From NCBI GenBank assembly GCA_902580275.1, contig CACHJZ010000004.1, forward strand, positions 62,001-126,000: a DNA stretch of 64,000 nt. The letters are read 5' to 3'. Of this stretch, positions 37,775 through 49,084 are shown piece after piece (positions within the stretch are counted from its first letter, which is position 1; each line of letters starts with the position of its first letter). The DNA is from an uncultured Pelagibacteraceae bacterium (lineage in GTDB: Bacteria; Pseudomonadota; Alphaproteobacteria; Pelagibacterales; Pelagibacteraceae). The notes below the pieces were generated by a model. That model was given only the letters and a program-made list of their open reading frames with translations, did no database searches and was not told the DNA's origin. The position numbers and the translations under genes are program-made.

Positions 37775-39840
37775 TAGGCACTTTCGATTTTAGAAAAATT
37801 AATATAATTTTCAAATGTTCTACAAAACATTTGAAGGAGTTCCAAACGATTTTTTCTAATTATTTCATCATTGTCATTAACAATTATATTATCAAAAAAA
37901 GCAAAAATTATAGGTTTTGCAGTCTTAAGATTATCAAGGGTCGTTTCATAATTCTCATCATTATCTATATTTGTAAAATATTTTTTTAATTCCTTTATTT
38001 TCTTGAACAAATTTTTTTCAAAGTCGTTCTTAAATATTCCAGGATCGGCAGTATCTGCTAGTTCCAGTTTATTATCTTTTAATTCATTTTCAATAATGTT
38101 CGATGCTCGTTTATAACTTGAAATAATATCTATCCCACTTTCTTTATTTATAATTTTATTTAAAGCAATAGATTTTCTAAAAATTTCATTTATGTTATTA
38201 ATATTTTTATTACCTAAGCTAGCATTAATTATGTCAGATCTAATTGCTTTGTCTTTCATATAGTATTTTAATCTTTCTAATAGAAATTCAGACAAATCAT
38301 TTTGTACAGACGCATTATCAAATTTATAATTTTGTTCTTGGTACAAAAGTAAAGAATGATTTATTAAATCTTTAATTCTAATATTTTTCTTATTTTCAAG
38401 TATTAGTCGGATAACACCTAATGCTGCTCTTCTTAATGCAAATGGATCTTTTGAACTTGTAGGTTTTTGGTTTACTCCAAAGAAACCAACTAATGTATCT
38501 AATTTGTCGGTCAATGAAAGGCCAAGACTAAAAGGTCTTGTTGGAACTTTGCTTTCAAGTGAATTAGGTAAGTAATGTTCTTTAATAGCAAGAGAAACAT
38601 CTTTATCAAAACCTTGCGATTCAGCAAAGTAACCTCCCATCACACCTTGAAGTTCTGGAAATTCTCCCACAAGATCTGAGAGTAAATCGGTTTTGCAGAT
38701 AGAGCATGAAATTTCAATTTTATCTTTACTAATTAAAAGTTCATCTGAAATTACTCCACCTAATTTTCTCATTCTTTGAATTTTATCAAAATAAGTTCCT
38801 AATCCTTTAAAATAATTCATACTTTTTAGTTTGGATACTTGTTTAAATAAATTTTGATTTTTGTTTTTATTCCAAAAAAATTCAGCATCGTTCAATCTTG
38901 CTTCCACCACTCTTTCATTACCTGACTTTATATAACCTTTAGGATCCTTATTATTTGAAACAACAAAAAACTGATTTGTAATATTTCCCTTTCTATCTAA
39001 GGTATGAAAATATTTTTGATGGTGCTGCATTGTAATTACAAGGATTTCTTTTGGCATAGACAAAAAGCGTTTATCAAATTGGCATAACAAAATATTAGGC
39101 TTTTCAACTAAATCAGTTACTTCATTCAAAAGCTTTTCATTAATTTCAATATAAATGTTATTTTTTTTAGAATTTCTAATAAGCTCTTTTTCAATAATCG
39201 ATTTACGTAAATTTTGGTCAATTGTAATGTTTAATTTTTTTAAACAATCAATATAGGCTTTAAAGTTTTTTACTATTTTTTTTTTATCCTCAAACTCTTT
39301 ATCTAGTATTATAAAATTACAACTTTTTAAATGATGGTAAGCAAAATTGATGATCTTATTATCAAAAACAGCAATTAATGATTTTAGAGGTCTGCCCCAT
39401 TGTAAACTGTGGTCTGACCACCTCATAGAGTTTTTCCATTCAATTTTATTTAAAATTGTGGGTATTTCTTTTTCAAGTATATCTTTAGTATTTATTTTTT
39501 CTTCAGGTTTTAAAAAGAAGTAAAATTCACCCTTTTCAGTGTCTTTTTTATAAACTTCTTTTTCAGTAATCTTATTTGATCTTAAAAAACCATCTAGTGC
39601 TTCTTTTGGTGATTTTGTACTTGGACCTCGCTTCTCCTCTTTTTCAAAAAGAATTTGATTATTTAAACCTTCAAATAATACTACCAATCTATTTGGTACA
39701 GAAAAGACTTTACTACTTTTATATTTTATTTTTTTTTCTTCAAATAATTTTTTAAAATTGTGAGATAAAGAATTTCTTGCATCATTTTGTAATTTTGCTG
39801 GTATTTCTTCTGTAAAAACTTCTAAAAAAAATTCAGACAT
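37774..39840 (-). CDS. glyS: glycine-tRNA ligase beta subunit
   Basis: About 688 residues, as in E. coli. The N-terminus MSEFFLEVFTEEIPAKLQ is typical, so the ATG at 39840 is taken rather than a TTG 24 bases upstream inside glyQ. RPLKSLIAV and ITMQHHQKYF are family motifs; the C-terminal part is the anticodon-binding domain. Pairs with glyQ in the alpha2-beta2 enzyme. Confidence 0.95.
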   Translation of the reverse strand: MSEFFLEVFTEEIPAKLQNDARNSLSHNFKKLFEEKKIKYKSSKVFSVPNRLVVLFEGLNNQILFEKEEKRGPSTKSPKEALDGFLRSNKITEKEVYKKDTEKGEFYFFLKPEEKINTKDILEKEIPTILNKIEWKNSMRWSDHSLQWGRPLKSLIAVFDNKIINFAYHHLKSCNFIILDKEFEDKKKIVKNFKAYIDCLKKLNITIDQNLRKSIIEKELIRNSKKNNIYIEINEKLLNEVTDLVEKPNILLCQFDKRFLSMPKEILVITMQHHQKYFHTLDRKGNITNQFFVVSNNKDPKGYIKSGNERVVEARLNDAEFFWNKNKNQNLFKQVSKLKSMNYFKGLGTYFDKIQRMRKLGGVISDELLISKDKIEISCSICKTDLLSDLVGEFPELQGVMGGYFAESQGFDKDVSLAIKEHYLPNSLESKVPTRPFSLGLSLTDKLDTLVGFFGVNQKPTSSKDPFALRRAALGVIRLILENKKNIRIKDLINHSLLLYQEQNYKFDNASVQNDLSEFLLERLKYYMKDKAIRSDIINASLGNKNINNINEIFRKSIALNKIINKESGIDIISSYKRASNIIENELKDNKLELADTADPGIFKNDFEKNLFKKIKELKKYFTNIDNDENYETTLDNLKTAKPIIFAFFDNIIVNDNDEIIRKNRLELLQMFCRTFENYINFSKIESA

Positions 39841-39842
39841 TT

Positions 39843-40724
39843 TTAAGTTTGACTTTTTAACCAAATTTCTGCTGCGCCTTTTGTTATTTCTCTTATCCTT
39901 GATATATATTCAGCTCTTTGAGCAACACTAATTACACCGCGTGCATCTAAAATATTAAAAATATGGCTTGCTTTTAGACACTGATCATAAGCTGGTAATG
40001 AAACATTATTTTCAGTAAGCATCTTGGCTTCTTTTTCAATCATATCAAAAATTTTAAAAAGATTTTCTGTATTTGCTAATTCGAAATTATAAGTGGAGAA
40101 TTCCTTCTCCGCTTGATGAAATACATCTCTGTATTTAACATCTTCATTGTTCCATATTAAATCATAAACATTTTTTTTCTGTTGTGTAAACATACACAAT
40201 CTTTCTAAGCCATATGTAAGTTCCACGGACACAGGTTTACATTCAAAGCCTGCCATTTGTTGAAAATACGTAAATTGAGTTATCTCCATCCCATCGCACC
40301 AAACTTCCCAGCCAAGTCCAGCTGCACCTAATGTTGGACTTTCCCAATCATCTTCTACAAAACGAATATCATGTTCTTTATGATTGATGCCTATAGTATT
40401 TAAACTATTTAAATAAAGTTTTTTTATATTTTTTGGTGATGGTTTTATAATAACTTGAAATTGATAGTAATGTTGAAGTCGATTTGGATTATCGCCATAT
40501 CTTCCATCAGTTGGTCTTCTTGAAGGTTGAACATATGCTGCTTTCCAAGGTTTTGGTCCTAATGACCTAAGTGTTGTTGCGGGATGAAATGTGCCTGCTC
40601 CAACCTCAATGTCATAAGGTTGTAAAATTATACAGCCTTGCTTGCTCCAATATTTTTGAAGATTCAAAATAGTATCTTGAAAAGTTTGAAATTTTGGTTG
40701 TTTCTTTTTTTTTTTAGAAACCAT
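39843..40724 (-). CDS. glyQ: glycine-tRNA ligase alpha subunit
   Basis: 293 residues. [18 protein letters not shown] start, [17 protein letters not shown], and the YGLERL class II motif region. Carries the aminoacylation site; works with GlyS. It overlaps the peptidase gene upstream by 11 bases and its stop is two bases before the glyS ATG. AlaS-type dual control by glycine is not visible in the leader. Confidence 0.96.
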   Translation of the reverse strand: MVSKKKKKQPKFQTFQDTILNLQKYWSKQGCIILQPYDIEVGAGTFHPATTLRSLGPKPWKAAYVQPSRRPTDGRYGDNPNRLQHYYQFQVIIKPSPKNIKKLYLNSLNTIGINHKEHDIRFVEDDWESPTLGAAGLGWEVWCDGMEITQFTYFQQMAGFECKPVSVELTYGLERLCMFTQQKKNVYDLIWNNEDVKYRDVFHQAEKEFSTYNFELANTENLFKIFDMIEKEAKMLTENNVSLPAYDQCLKASHIFNILDARGVISVAQRAEYISRIREITKGAAEIWLKSQT

Positions 40725-41520
40725 ATCTTTGCCAGATAGATCTTTCTTCTAAAATACTTATTACTTGTTCTGTACTGCTTTCTGAAGATAGTTTTCTAGC
40801 TAACCAACCTTTTGCTTTCTCGAATTTCTTAATAATGACATCATCACCAAATTTTTCTTTTAAAATCTGATCTGCATTTCCAATTCCATCTATAAGTCCT
40901 AATTCTTTAGCTTTTCTTCCCGACCAAAACTCGCCAGAAAAGAGTTCTATACCCATGTCTTTTTTTAGTTTTGTTCCTCTACTTTTTTCAACAACTTCAA
41001 TAAAATCTTTATGAAGGTCTAATTGTATATTTTTTAGCCTTTCGATATCTTCATCTTTCTCTTTCATAAAAGGATCAAGTGTGCTTTTATTTTTACCAGC
41101 AGTATAAACTCGTCTTTGAACACCTATTTTACTTATTAACTCAGTAAATCCGAAAGATGAGTATATGACTCCAATGGAACCTATTATAGAACTTTGGTTT
41201 GCGTAAATTTCATCTCCACAACAAGCAATTAAATATCCCCCTGATGCAGCAACATCCTCAGCAAATATTATAACTTTTTTTTTGTGTTTCTTTGCTTGTT
41301 GTTTCACGTAATCATGAATTAGATGAGACTGAACTGGCGAACCGCCTGGAGAATTAATTGATATTGCAACAGCTGGAGATTTTTTTAAAGAGAACGCTTT
41401 TTTAATAATTTCCTCTTGACCTGCAAAATCTATTCCTTGCTTAAACTTTCCAACATTGCCTATTACACCATTTAGCTTTATGTGAGGTATAATTTTTTTT
41501 TTTTTGAAAATTGAAAACAT
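40714..41520 (-). CDS. S49 family peptidase (SppA/SohB-like)
   Basis: 268 residues. The nucleophile is Ser93 in [13 protein letters not shown] and the catalytic Lys is in [11 protein letters not shown] near residue 143-145. NSPGGSP provides the oxyanion region. Such enzymes digest cleaved signal peptides or membrane proteins. Unlike typical SppA there is no obvious N-terminal membrane anchor, only a short basic start, so attachment may be peripheral. First gene of the sppA-glyQ-glyS-ppdK run. Confidence 0.87.
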   Translation of the reverse strand: MFSIFKKKKIIPHIKLNGVIGNVGKFKQGIDFAGQEEIIKKAFSLKKSPAVAISINSPGGSPVQSHLIHDYVKQQAKKHKKKVIIFAEDVAASGGYLIACCGDEIYANQSSIIGSIGVIYSSFGFTELISKIGVQRRVYTAGKNKSTLDPFMKEKDEDIERLKNIQLDLHKDFIEVVEKSRGTKLKKDMGIELFSGEFWSGRKAKELGLIDGIGNADQILKEKFGDDVIIKKFEKAKGWLARKLSSESSTEQVISILEERSIWQRYGF

Positions 41521-41629
41521 ACGTATGCTTATAAAATTTATGATTAAATATAAAGTCTCCTTATAGTTGAAGATTGAGGTGCGTCAATTGTTAAGTATAA
41601 TAAAGTAATATATATAATACTTTGAATTT

Positions 41630-42643
41630 ATGGGAACAGTCGTCCAACTTAAAAACAAGATAAATAATTCTTATTTAGACCTTAAAAACTCTGTTGAGGA
41701 TAAATTAGTTTTAGTTGAGGAGAGGATTAAAACAAAGCTTATAAGTAAAGTAGATCTGGTGGAGAAAATGACCAAATATCATTTAGACACTGGAGGTAAA
41801 AGACTAAGAGCTTTATTAACATTAGGATCATCTAAACTATGCGGCTATGAAAAAGGCACCAGAGATGTAAACCTTGCTGCCTGTGTTGAACTTATCCATG
41901 CAGCTACACTTATGCACGATGATGTAATTGATAATGGCGATTTAAGAAGAGGAAAAAAAACATTAAATAAAATTTGGGGTAATCAATCATCTATATTAGT
42001 TGGAGATTATTTATTGAGCAGATGCTTTGAGATGATGGTTGAAGATGGTGACCAAGAAGTTTTAAAACTTTTATCATCAACATCAGCTGAAATCTCACAG
42101 GGTGAAGTTTTACAGCTACAACATAATAGAGAAATTGATATGTTAGAAGAAACTTATTTAAAAATAATATCTTCGAAGACAGCATCTCTATTTGCTGCAG
42201 CAACTAAAGTTGGTGCAATTTTGTCAAATCAGGAAAATAAAGTCAAAGATGCTTTGGAGTTTTATGGGAAAAATTTGGGACTAACGTTTCAAATTGCAGA
42301 TGATACTCTAGATTACAACTCAGAACTGAAATTATTTGGGAAAGAAATTGGAAACGACTTTTTTGAAGGTAAAGTTACATTGCCCATTATTTTGTTAAAC
42401 CAAAAAGCAAATACAGATGAAAGAAAAGATATTAAAAATTGTTTTTTAAATCATGAAAGATCTGAAAGCGATTTCAAAAATATTTTAGGACTGATTAAAA
42501 AGTATGATATTATTAATGATTGTTATTTAAAAGCAGAATACTTTATAGGTTTATCGTCTAATTCGCTCAGTATATTTCCAGATACAAAAGAAAAAGAAAT
42601 TCTTAAAAAATTAACTTCATTTAGTTTAGAAAGAAATTTTTAG
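41630..42643 (+). CDS. ispB: polyprenyl diphosphate synthase (octaprenyl type)
   Basis: 337 residues. First Asp-rich motif LMHDDVIDNGDLRRG and second FQIADDTLDY, as in long-chain trans-prenyl synthases that make the quinone side chain. KTASLFAAATK fits the long-chain group, and the length matches IspB. It is divergent from the sppA-like gene across a 109-base gap, and its stop interlocks with the pdxH stop. Chain length is inferred. Confidence 0.9.
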   Translation: MGTVVQLKNKINNSYLDLKNSVEDKLVLVEERIKTKLISKVDLVEKMTKYHLDTGGKRLRALLTLGSSKLCGYEKGTRDVNLAACVELIHAATLMHDDVIDNGDLRRGKKTLNKIWGNQSSILVGDYLLSRCFEMMVEDGDQEVLKLLSSTSAEISQGEVLQLQHNREIDMLEETYLKIISSKTASLFAAATKVGAILSNQENKVKDALEFYGKNLGLTFQIADDTLDYNSELKLFGKEIGNDFFEGKVTLPIILLNQKANTDERKDIKNCFLNHERSESDFKNILGLIKKYDIINDCYLKAEYFIGLSSNSLSIFPDTKEKEILKKLTSFSLERNF

Positions 42644-43266
42644 GGACTTAATAAAACTTTTTTCCAACTTTTATTATCTGATTTAAAATACTTAAGTCTT
42701 TGATGAATTCTATTATCTCCATCTAGCCAAAATTCAATTTCTTTTGGCGAAAGAGACCACCCAGACCAATAGTCAGGTCTTGGAACATTTTTTTCGTCAG
42801 GAAACTTTTTCTTAAAATTTTTAATCGATTCATATAATTCTTCTCTATTTTTTAAAACCGTGCTTTGATTAGAGGCCCAAGCACCAATACGACTTCCATA
42901 TGCTCTACTATTATAGTAATCGTCAGCCTCTTGGTTTGAAACATTGCTTATAGTTCCAACTATTCTTATTTGTCTTAATAGACTTTTCCAGTGGAAACAC
43001 ATTGATGCATTAGGGTTGTTTTTTAAATCATCGCTTTTCTTACTATTAAGATTTGTGTAAAAAACAAATCCTTTATCACTAAAACCTTTAAGAAGAACCA
43101 TTCTGACATTCGGAACTCCGCTTTTATCTGCTGTACCAAGCGCTAAGGCATTTGGGTCATTTATTTCCGTCTTTTTTGCTTCATTAAACCATTCCTCAAA
43201 TAACTTAAATGGATCATCTAAATCACCAAAACATTTATCAAGACCTAAAGAATTTTTTTGATTCAT
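42640..43266 (-). CDS. pdxH: pyridoxamine 5'-phosphate oxidase
   Basis: Makes pyridoxal phosphate from PNP or PMP with FMN. 208 residues; [22 protein letters not shown] and the C-terminal [20 protein letters not shown] are signature segments. The RIHQRLKY motif near the end matches the family. Adjacent divergent gene is aroC. Confidence 0.95.
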   Translation of the reverse strand: MNQKNSLGLDKCFGDLDDPFKLFEEWFNEAKKTEINDPNALALGTADKSGVPNVRMVLLKGFSDKGFVFYTNLNSKKSDDLKNNPNASMCFHWKSLLRQIRIVGTISNVSNQEADDYYNSRAYGSRIGAWASNQSTVLKNREELYESIKNFKKKFPDEKNVPRPDYWSGWSLSPKEIEFWLDGDNRIHQRLKYFKSDNKSWKKVLLSP

Positions 43267-43299
43267 AATTTTAACAAAATAATCTATATATTATATTTT

Positions 43300-44385
43300 A
43301 TGTCATTTAACACATTTGGAAAGATATTTCGATTCACCACATGGGGAGAGTCTCATGGCCCAGCCATAGGCTGTATAGTGGATGGTTGTCCTCCTAATAT
43401 AAGTATAAATGAAGCTGATATCCAAAAAGATTTAAATAAAAGAAAACCTGGACAGTCTAAGTTCACAACCCAAAGAAAAGAAGACGATAAAGTAAATATT
43501 TTGTCTGGAGTTTTTGAGGGTAAAACAACAGGTACTCCAATATCGATGATTATTTATAATAAGGATATGAGATCTAGGGATTATGAAACAATAAAAAATA
43601 AATTTCGTCCTGGTCATGCTGATTTCACATATTTCAAAAAATATGGAATTAGAGATTATAGAGGTGGTGGTAGACAATCAGCTAGAGAAACAGCTTCTAG
43701 AGTAGCAGCAGGGGCTATAGCAAAAAAAGTTATGGAAAAAAAAATTGGAAAAAAATATAATGTTAAAGGTGCAGTCACTCAATTAGGAATTCTTGGTTGT
43801 GATATAAAAAAATGGGATGATAAATTTATATCAAAAAATCCTTTTTTCTGCCCAGATAAATCAGTTTTAAAACTTTGGGAAAAATACTTATTAAGTATAA
43901 GAAAAGCCGGGTCCTCTTGTGGGGCAATAATTGAAGTTAGGGCAAGGGGTGTTCCAGTAGGTTTGGGGGCTCCTATTTACTCAAAATTAGATATGGATCT
44001 TGCATCAGCAATGATGAGTATAAATGCAGTTAAAGGAGTAAATATTGGATCTGGAATGAATTCAGCGCAATTAACTGGGGAACAAAATTCAGATGAGATT
44101 TCTCAGACAGGTAATAAAACTAAGTTTGACTCTAACAATGCTGGTGGAATACTAGGGGGAATTTCCTCTGGTCAAGAAATTACCGTATCTTTTGCTGTGA
44201 AACCAACTTCATCAATTTTAACAAGTAGAAAAACAATAGATAGATTTGGCAAAAATACATCTATCTCTGTAAAAGGTAGGCATGATCCTTGTGTAGGTAT
44301 AAGGGCAGTTCCAATTGGAGAAGCCATGATGCATTGTGTCTTACTTGATCATTATCTTATGCATAATGCTCAATGTAAAAGTTAA
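43300..44385 (+). CDS. aroC: chorismate synthase
   Basis: Final shikimate step, EPSP to chorismate, FMN-dependent. The true start is the ATG at 43300 ([20 protein letters not shown]), not a TTG 42 bases earlier inside the pdxH upstream region. 361 residues. Signatures [23 protein letters not shown] and [14 protein letters not shown] are present. Stop codon shared with the convergent dxs gene. Confidence 0.97.
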   Translation: MSFNTFGKIFRFTTWGESHGPAIGCIVDGCPPNISINEADIQKDLNKRKPGQSKFTTQRKEDDKVNILSGVFEGKTTGTPISMIIYNKDMRSRDYETIKNKFRPGHADFTYFKKYGIRDYRGGGRQSARETASRVAAGAIAKKVMEKKIGKKYNVKGAVTQLGILGCDIKKWDDKFISKNPFFCPDKSVLKLWEKYLLSIRKAGSSCGAIIEVRARGVPVGLGAPIYSKLDMDLASAMMSINAVKGVNIGSGMNSAQLTGEQNSDEISQTGNKTKFDSNNAGGILGGISSGQEITVSFAVKPTSSILTSRKTIDRFGKNTSISVKGRHDPCVGIRAVPIGEAMMHCVLLDHYLMHNAQCKS

Positions 44386-46295
44386 TTACTTTTTTTTACA
44401 ACAACTTTAGAATTTATAGTATCTAATATCTTATTTTCTATATTAGTAGCGTCTAACCCTGCATATTTATACATTAAATCAGGTTTATCATGGTCTATAA
44501 ATCTGTCGGGCAAAAACATTGATCTAAACCTTAAGTTACCATCTAATAATTTTTTTTCATTTAAAAATTGTGCAACATGCGAGCCAAAACCTCCAATAGA
44601 TCCTTCTTCAATGGTTATCAATGCTTCGTGATCCGTAGCTATTTGCCAAATTAAATTTTCATCTAGAGGTTTAACAAACCTAGCATCAACTAGTGTTAAG
44701 TTTATACCTTTTTTTGTTAAATTTTCTCTAGCAATTAAACACTCATTTAATCTTGCACCAAAATTAATTAAAGCTACATTTTTACCTTCTTTAATAATTC
44801 TTCCTTTTCCTATTTCAAGCTTCTCACTTAAATTTGGGATATCTATACCAATTCCATTTCCTCTTGGGTATCTAAAAGCTGATGGCCTATCATTAATATC
44901 AACTGATGTATTAATCATCTTGACTAATTCAGACTCATCGCTTGCAGCCATCACAACAAAATTGGGAAGTGTCGATAAATAAGTTATATCAAATGATCCA
45001 GCATGTGTTGGGCCATCTGCGCCTACAAGTCCAGCTCGATCTATTGCAAACCTAACTGGCAAACTCTGAATTGCTACATCATGAACAACTTGATCATACG
45101 CTCTTTGAAGAAATGTAGAATAAATTGCAGCATAGGGCTTATATCCTTCTGTTGCTAGTCCAGCGGCAAATGTAACTGCATGCTGCTCTGCAATACCTAC
45201 ATCAAACATTCTAGATGGAAATTTCTTACCAAAAATGTCCATCCCGGTACCCGATGGCATTGCAGCAGTAATTCCAATTATTTTACTGTCTTTTTCTGCG
45301 TGATTTACTAATGTATTTGCAAAGACTTTTGTATAAGAAGGTGCATTAGACTTTGATTTCTCTTGAACTCCAGTATTAATATTAAACTTTGTGACCCCGT
45401 GATATTTATCTTCTGATTTTTCAGCGAAACTATAACCTTTTCCTTTTTTAGTTTTAATATGAACCATAATAGGACCTTCATAATTTACTTCTTTAGCGTT
45501 TTTTAAAACTGAAACTAGGGCATCTATATCATGACCATCTATGGGCCCTACATAATAGAAACCCATTGAACTAAATAAAGTTCCACCAGTCACGGCTGAA
45601 CGTAAAAAATCTTCTGCCTTGCCAGCTTTTTTACTGAATCTTTTAGAGAAAGCTGAAATTACAAGTTTTACAGTTTCTCTCAAGCTAAAATAAATTTTAC
45701 CAGTAAAAATTTTAGCTAAATATGCTCTCATTGCTCCAACGGGTTTTGCAATTGACATATCGTTATCATTTAAAATTACAATGAGCTTAGTCTTACTTGA
45801 TCCTGCATTATTCATTGCTTCATATGCCATTCCTGCACTAATTGCTCCATCACCTATTACAGCAATTACATTGTCAGATTTATTTGATAATTTATTTGCG
45901 ATCGCTATACCTAAAGCTGAAGATATTGATGTAGAACTATGAGCTGCACCAAAAGGATCATATTCACTTTCTGTCCTTTTAGTAAAACCAGATAAACCAT
46001 TACCTTTTCTCAACGTTCTAATTTTATCTTTACGACCAGTCAAAATTTTATGTGGATAGGATTGATGTCCTACATCCCAAATTAATTTATCGTTTGGAGT
46101 ATTAAAAACATAATGAAGAACCACTGTTAATTCTACTACACCCAAACCTGCTCCAAGATGTCCACCAGTTTCAGAAACAGCATCTATCATTTCCTCTCTA
46201 ACTTCTTGAGCAAGAGTTTTTAACTCATTCTGAGATAACTTTTTAATATCACTGGGAAAATTAATATTATTTAAAAATTTGTAATTATTTTTCAT
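44382..46295 (-). CDS. dxs: 1-deoxy-D-xylulose-5-phosphate synthase
   Basis: First step of the MEP isoprenoid pathway; thiamine diphosphate enzyme of 637 residues. [17 protein letters not shown], the ThDP-binding [16 protein letters not shown], and [13 protein letters not shown] are clear. Coupled to ispA upstream by an ATGA overlap. Supplies precursors for IspA and IspB and, indirectly, for retinal. Confidence 0.97.
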   Translation of the reverse strand: MKNNYKFLNNINFPSDIKKLSQNELKTLAQEVREEMIDAVSETGGHLGAGLGVVELTVVLHYVFNTPNDKLIWDVGHQSYPHKILTGRKDKIRTLRKGNGLSGFTKRTESEYDPFGAAHSSTSISSALGIAIANKLSNKSDNVIAVIGDGAISAGMAYEAMNNAGSSKTKLIVILNDNDMSIAKPVGAMRAYLAKIFTGKIYFSLRETVKLVISAFSKRFSKKAGKAEDFLRSAVTGGTLFSSMGFYYVGPIDGHDIDALVSVLKNAKEVNYEGPIMVHIKTKKGKGYSFAEKSEDKYHGVTKFNINTGVQEKSKSNAPSYTKVFANTLVNHAEKDSKIIGITAAMPSGTGMDIFGKKFPSRMFDVGIAEQHAVTFAAGLATEGYKPYAAIYSTFLQRAYDQVVHDVAIQSLPVRFAIDRAGLVGADGPTHAGSFDITYLSTLPNFVVMAASDESELVKMINTSVDINDRPSAFRYPRGNGIGIDIPNLSEKLEIGKGRIIKEGKNVALINFGARLNECLIARENLTKKGINLTLVDARFVKPLDENLIWQIATDHEALITIEEGSIGGFGSHVAQFLNEKKLLDGNLRFRSMFLPDRFIDHDKPDLMYKYAGLDATNIENKILDTINSKVVVKKSN

Positions 46296-47161
46296 TGAGT
46301 CCTAATCAAGATATAATTTATCGTATCTGATAAATCTTTATTTTTCTTTCCAAATTTTTTTATTTTATTTAATATTTCTAATTTTAATCTATTCCCATAT
46401 TTAACAGTATTTTTATATCCTAGTAAACTAATTAAGGTTGCCTTACCTTTTTTTGAATCTTTTCTTGTTTTTTTTCCAGCTTTTTTTGAAGATCCAGCAT
46501 AGTCTATAAGATCATCAGCTATTTGAAATAGTAATCCTATTTTTGAACCTATAGAATTAAATAAATTTATATATTTGCTTTTTTTCGACAATATAACTGG
46601 TGCCATGCAACAAAAGCTAAATAGTTTTCCTGTCTTATTAATTTGCATATCAACGATTTTTTTAAAAGATTTCCTCTTTTTTTCAAATTTTAAGTCAGAG
46701 TATTGACCACCAGCAATTCCGGTATGCCCTGCGCTCTTAGATAAGAGACTTATTAAGTTTATTTTTGATTTATAGTCTATTTTTAAAGTCGGTTGGCTCA
46801 GAATCTCAAACGCTATAGTTAGTAAAGAGTTACCAGCTAGAATAGCAGTGGACTCTCCAAACTTAGCATGAGTAGATAATTTTCCTCTTCTCAGCCTATC
46901 ATTGTCCATACAAGGAAGATCATCATGAATTAAGGAGTAAGCATGAATACATTCAACTGCTGCACTAATTTGGATTAATTTTTTATACTCGATATTAAAA
47001 ATTCTTCCAACATCAACTATTAATTTTGATCTTATCTTTTTTCCCCCTGGCAATAATCCATACTTTATTGGACTCAATAAGTCTGTTTTTTTTTGATTAA
47101 ATATAAATTTTTTAAGGAATAGATTTGTATCTTTTGCAACCTTATTTAATTTTTTTTTCAT
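46292..47161 (-). CDS. ispA: short-chain prenyl diphosphate synthase (FPP synthase type)
   Basis: 289 residues. The first motif is [17 protein letters not shown], with the two-residue insertion typical of bacterial FPP/GGPP synthases, and the second is [10 protein letters not shown]. In the conserved xseB-ispA-dxs order. Product length (C15 or C20) cannot be fixed by eye. Overlaps xseB by 20 bases. Confidence 0.9.
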   Translation of the reverse strand: MKKKLNKVAKDTNLFLKKFIFNQKKTDLLSPIKYGLLPGGKKIRSKLIVDVGRIFNIEYKKLIQISAAVECIHAYSLIHDDLPCMDNDRLRRGKLSTHAKFGESTAILAGNSLLTIAFEILSQPTLKIDYKSKINLISLLSKSAGHTGIAGGQYSDLKFEKKRKSFKKIVDMQINKTGKLFSFCCMAPVILSKKSKYINLFNSIGSKIGLLFQIADDLIDYAGSSKKAGKKTRKDSKKGKATLISLLGYKNTVKYGNRLKLEILNKIKKFGKKNKDLSDTINYILIRTQ

Positions 47162-47393
47162 TTTTCTTCAGCACATTTTGTATTTTTTCCCTAGTAGATT
47201 GAGATAGTTCTTTAGAAGCTTTTTGAAATTGCTTTTCAATTAATAAATTTAATTTAATCAATTTTTGATACTCTTCTATTGATCCATCAAGGGTATTCTT
47301 ATTCTCAAGATTTTTAATAATATTATTTGCTAAATCAGTTAACTCATTAAGAGATTTATTTTTAATATCATCTGGCAAATTTTTATCTTTCAT
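47142..47393 (-). CDS. xseB: exodeoxyribonuclease VII small subunit
   Basis: 83 residues from the ATG at 47393; a longer frame back to 47432 would overlap the divergent tsaC start and is rejected. Helical, with SLNELTDLANNIIKNLENKN and SIEEYQKLIKLNLLIEKQFQKA matching the short XseB fold. Gene order before ispA and dxs supports the call. The large subunit gene is not in the window. Confidence 0.8.
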   Translation of the reverse strand: MKDKNLPDDIKNKSLNELTDLANNIIKNLENKNTLDGSIEEYQKLIKLNLLIEKQFQKASKELSQSTREKIQNVLKKNEKKIK

Positions 47394-47413
47394 ATAAAAG
47401 TTGTTAATATTAC

Positions 47414-48343
47414 ATGAAAAAAGATCTTTCAAATATTAAAAAAGCTAAATATTTATTAGACAATAATCATTGTGTAGCAATACCCACTGAAACTGTTTAC
47501 GGACTTGCTGCCAATGCGTATTCTGATAAAGCTACCTCAAAAATTTTTAAATTAAAAAAGAGACCAAAATCTAATCCCTTAATAGTACATTATTCTAGAG
47601 TGCAAGATTTGAGAAAAGATTGTGAGATAAACAGTAATTTTCAAAAGTTATATAGTAAATTTTGCCCAGGTCCTTTAACTTTTGTTTTAAAACTAAAAAA
47701 AGAAAGTAAAATATCGAAAAATGTAACAAATGGAAAAAATACTTTAGCGGTAAGATTCCCAAAAAATTTAGTCACAAGAAATTTACTTTCATATTTAAAA
47801 TATCCTTTGGCTGCACCTAGTGCAAATATCTATACGCAATTAAGTCCAGTTTCGAAAAAAGATGTCAAAGAAGAATTTGGGAATAAAATAAAATTCATTT
47901 TAGATGGTGGTAATTCAAAGGTTGGCTTAGAATCTACTATAATAAATTTAGTAAACAAGCCTCAGGTTTTAAGATTAGGTGGTCTAGACATAAAAAAAAT
48001 AAGTAAAGTTTTAAAAAGAAAATTAAATTATATAACAATTAAATCAATAAAAGTCCCAGGACAGTCTAAATATCATTATTCACCAGGAATTCCGATTAGG
48101 CTAAATGTTAAAAAACATTATTTAGATGAGGCATTTGTATTAATCCAAAAAAGGAAGAAGTTTGATAAAAATTATTTTTATTTATCAAAAAACAAAAATT
48201 TAAAAGAAGCAGGTAAAAATTTGTATAAAACACTTAGAAATATTAAAAGGTTAAAATTTAAAAAAATTGCAGTTGAAAAAATTCCTAATATCGGAATAGG
48301 TCAAACTATAAATGATAGGTTAAAAAGAGCATCAAAAAGATAA
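47414..48343 (+). CDS. tsaC: threonylcarbamoyl-AMP synthase (Sua5/YrdC/YciO)
   Basis: Makes threonylcarbamoyl-AMP for the t6A modification of ANN-decoding tRNAs. 309 residues: YrdC core with the PTETVYGLAANA, KRPKSNPLI and SANIYTQLSP motifs, followed by a Sua5-type C-terminal extension starting after PGQSKYHYSPGIP. So it is the long Sua5 form. Divergent from xseB across 20 bases. Confidence 0.93.
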   Translation: MKKDLSNIKKAKYLLDNNHCVAIPTETVYGLAANAYSDKATSKIFKLKKRPKSNPLIVHYSRVQDLRKDCEINSNFQKLYSKFCPGPLTFVLKLKKESKISKNVTNGKNTLAVRFPKNLVTRNLLSYLKYPLAAPSANIYTQLSPVSKKDVKEEFGNKIKFILDGGNSKVGLESTIINLVNKPQVLRLGGLDIKKISKVLKRKLNYITIKSIKVPGQSKYHYSPGIPIRLNVKKHYLDEAFVLIQKRKKFDKNYFYLSKNKNLKEAGKNLYKTLRNIKRLKFKKIAVEKIPNIGIGQTINDRLKRASKR

Positions 48344-48346
48344 ATT

Positions 48347-49084
48347 ATGCAAAAATCGGTAATTGTAGAAAATTTATCAAAAAATTATTTTAAAAAAGAG
48401 GCTGTTAAAGAAATTAGTTTTACAATTAATGAGAATGAAATTTTAGGATTACTTGGACCAAACGGTTGTGGAAAGACTACCACAATTGCTATGATGTTAG
48501 GTTTGTTAAAACCCTCAAATGGAAGAGTTGTTATTCATGGTCTGGACATTGAAAAAAATAGAATATCTTTACTTCATAAAATGAATTTTATCTCGCCATA
48601 CATTGAGTTGCCAAAAAAACTTTCAGTTAAAGAAAATTTAATAGTTTATGGTAAATTATATGGTGTAAAATTTATTTCTGAAAGAATAAAGTATTTATCT
48701 GAAAAACTAAGATTAGAAGAATTTATAAATAAAAAAACTGGAGAACTTTCTTCTGGACAAAAAAATAGAGTAAGCTTAGCTAAAGCATTGATTAACGAAC
48801 CATCCATATTATTTTTAGATGAACCTACTGCATCTTTAGATCCTGAAACAGGAGACTTTGTAAGATCCTTTATTGAAAAAATCTCGAAAGAAAAAAAAAT
48901 GTCAATCTTGTTAGCATCTCATAATATGGATGAAGTCAAAAGACTTTGTAGAAATGTTTTGATGATGAATAACGGAGTGATTATAGATAAAGGTACACCT
49001 GACGAACTTATTAAAAAACACGGTAAAAGAAATCTAGAAGAAGTATTTTTAAAACTAAATAGGAATAATCATGAGCTTAAATAG
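48347..49084 (+). CDS. ABC transporter ATP-binding protein
   Basis: 245 residues. Walker A GPNGCGKTT near residue 38, signature LSSGQKNR, Walker B ILFLDEPTASLD and switch His in LLASHNMDEV. The export (ABC-2) class by similarity and by the adjacent permease, with which it overlaps 14 bases. It starts 3 bases after tsaC. Cargo unknown; similar pairs export drugs, polysaccharide or heme. Confidence 0.92.
   Translation: MQKSVIVENLSKNYFKKEAVKEISFTINENEILGLLGPNGCGKTTTIAMMLGLLKPSNGRVVIHGLDIEKNRISLLHKMNFISPYIELPKKLSVKENLIVYGKLYGVKFISERIKYLSEKLRLEEFINKKTGELSSGQKNRVSLAKALINEPSILFLDEPTASLDPETGDFVRSFIEKISKEKKMSILLASHNMDEVKRLCRNVLMMNNGVIIDKGTPDELIKKHGKRNLEEVFLKLNRNNHELK

Noticed and set aside
41521-41629. 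Clear promoter for ispB in the divergent gap
   Set aside because: A TATAAT-like hexamer is present, but no -35 at a usable distance was found, so no feature was listed.
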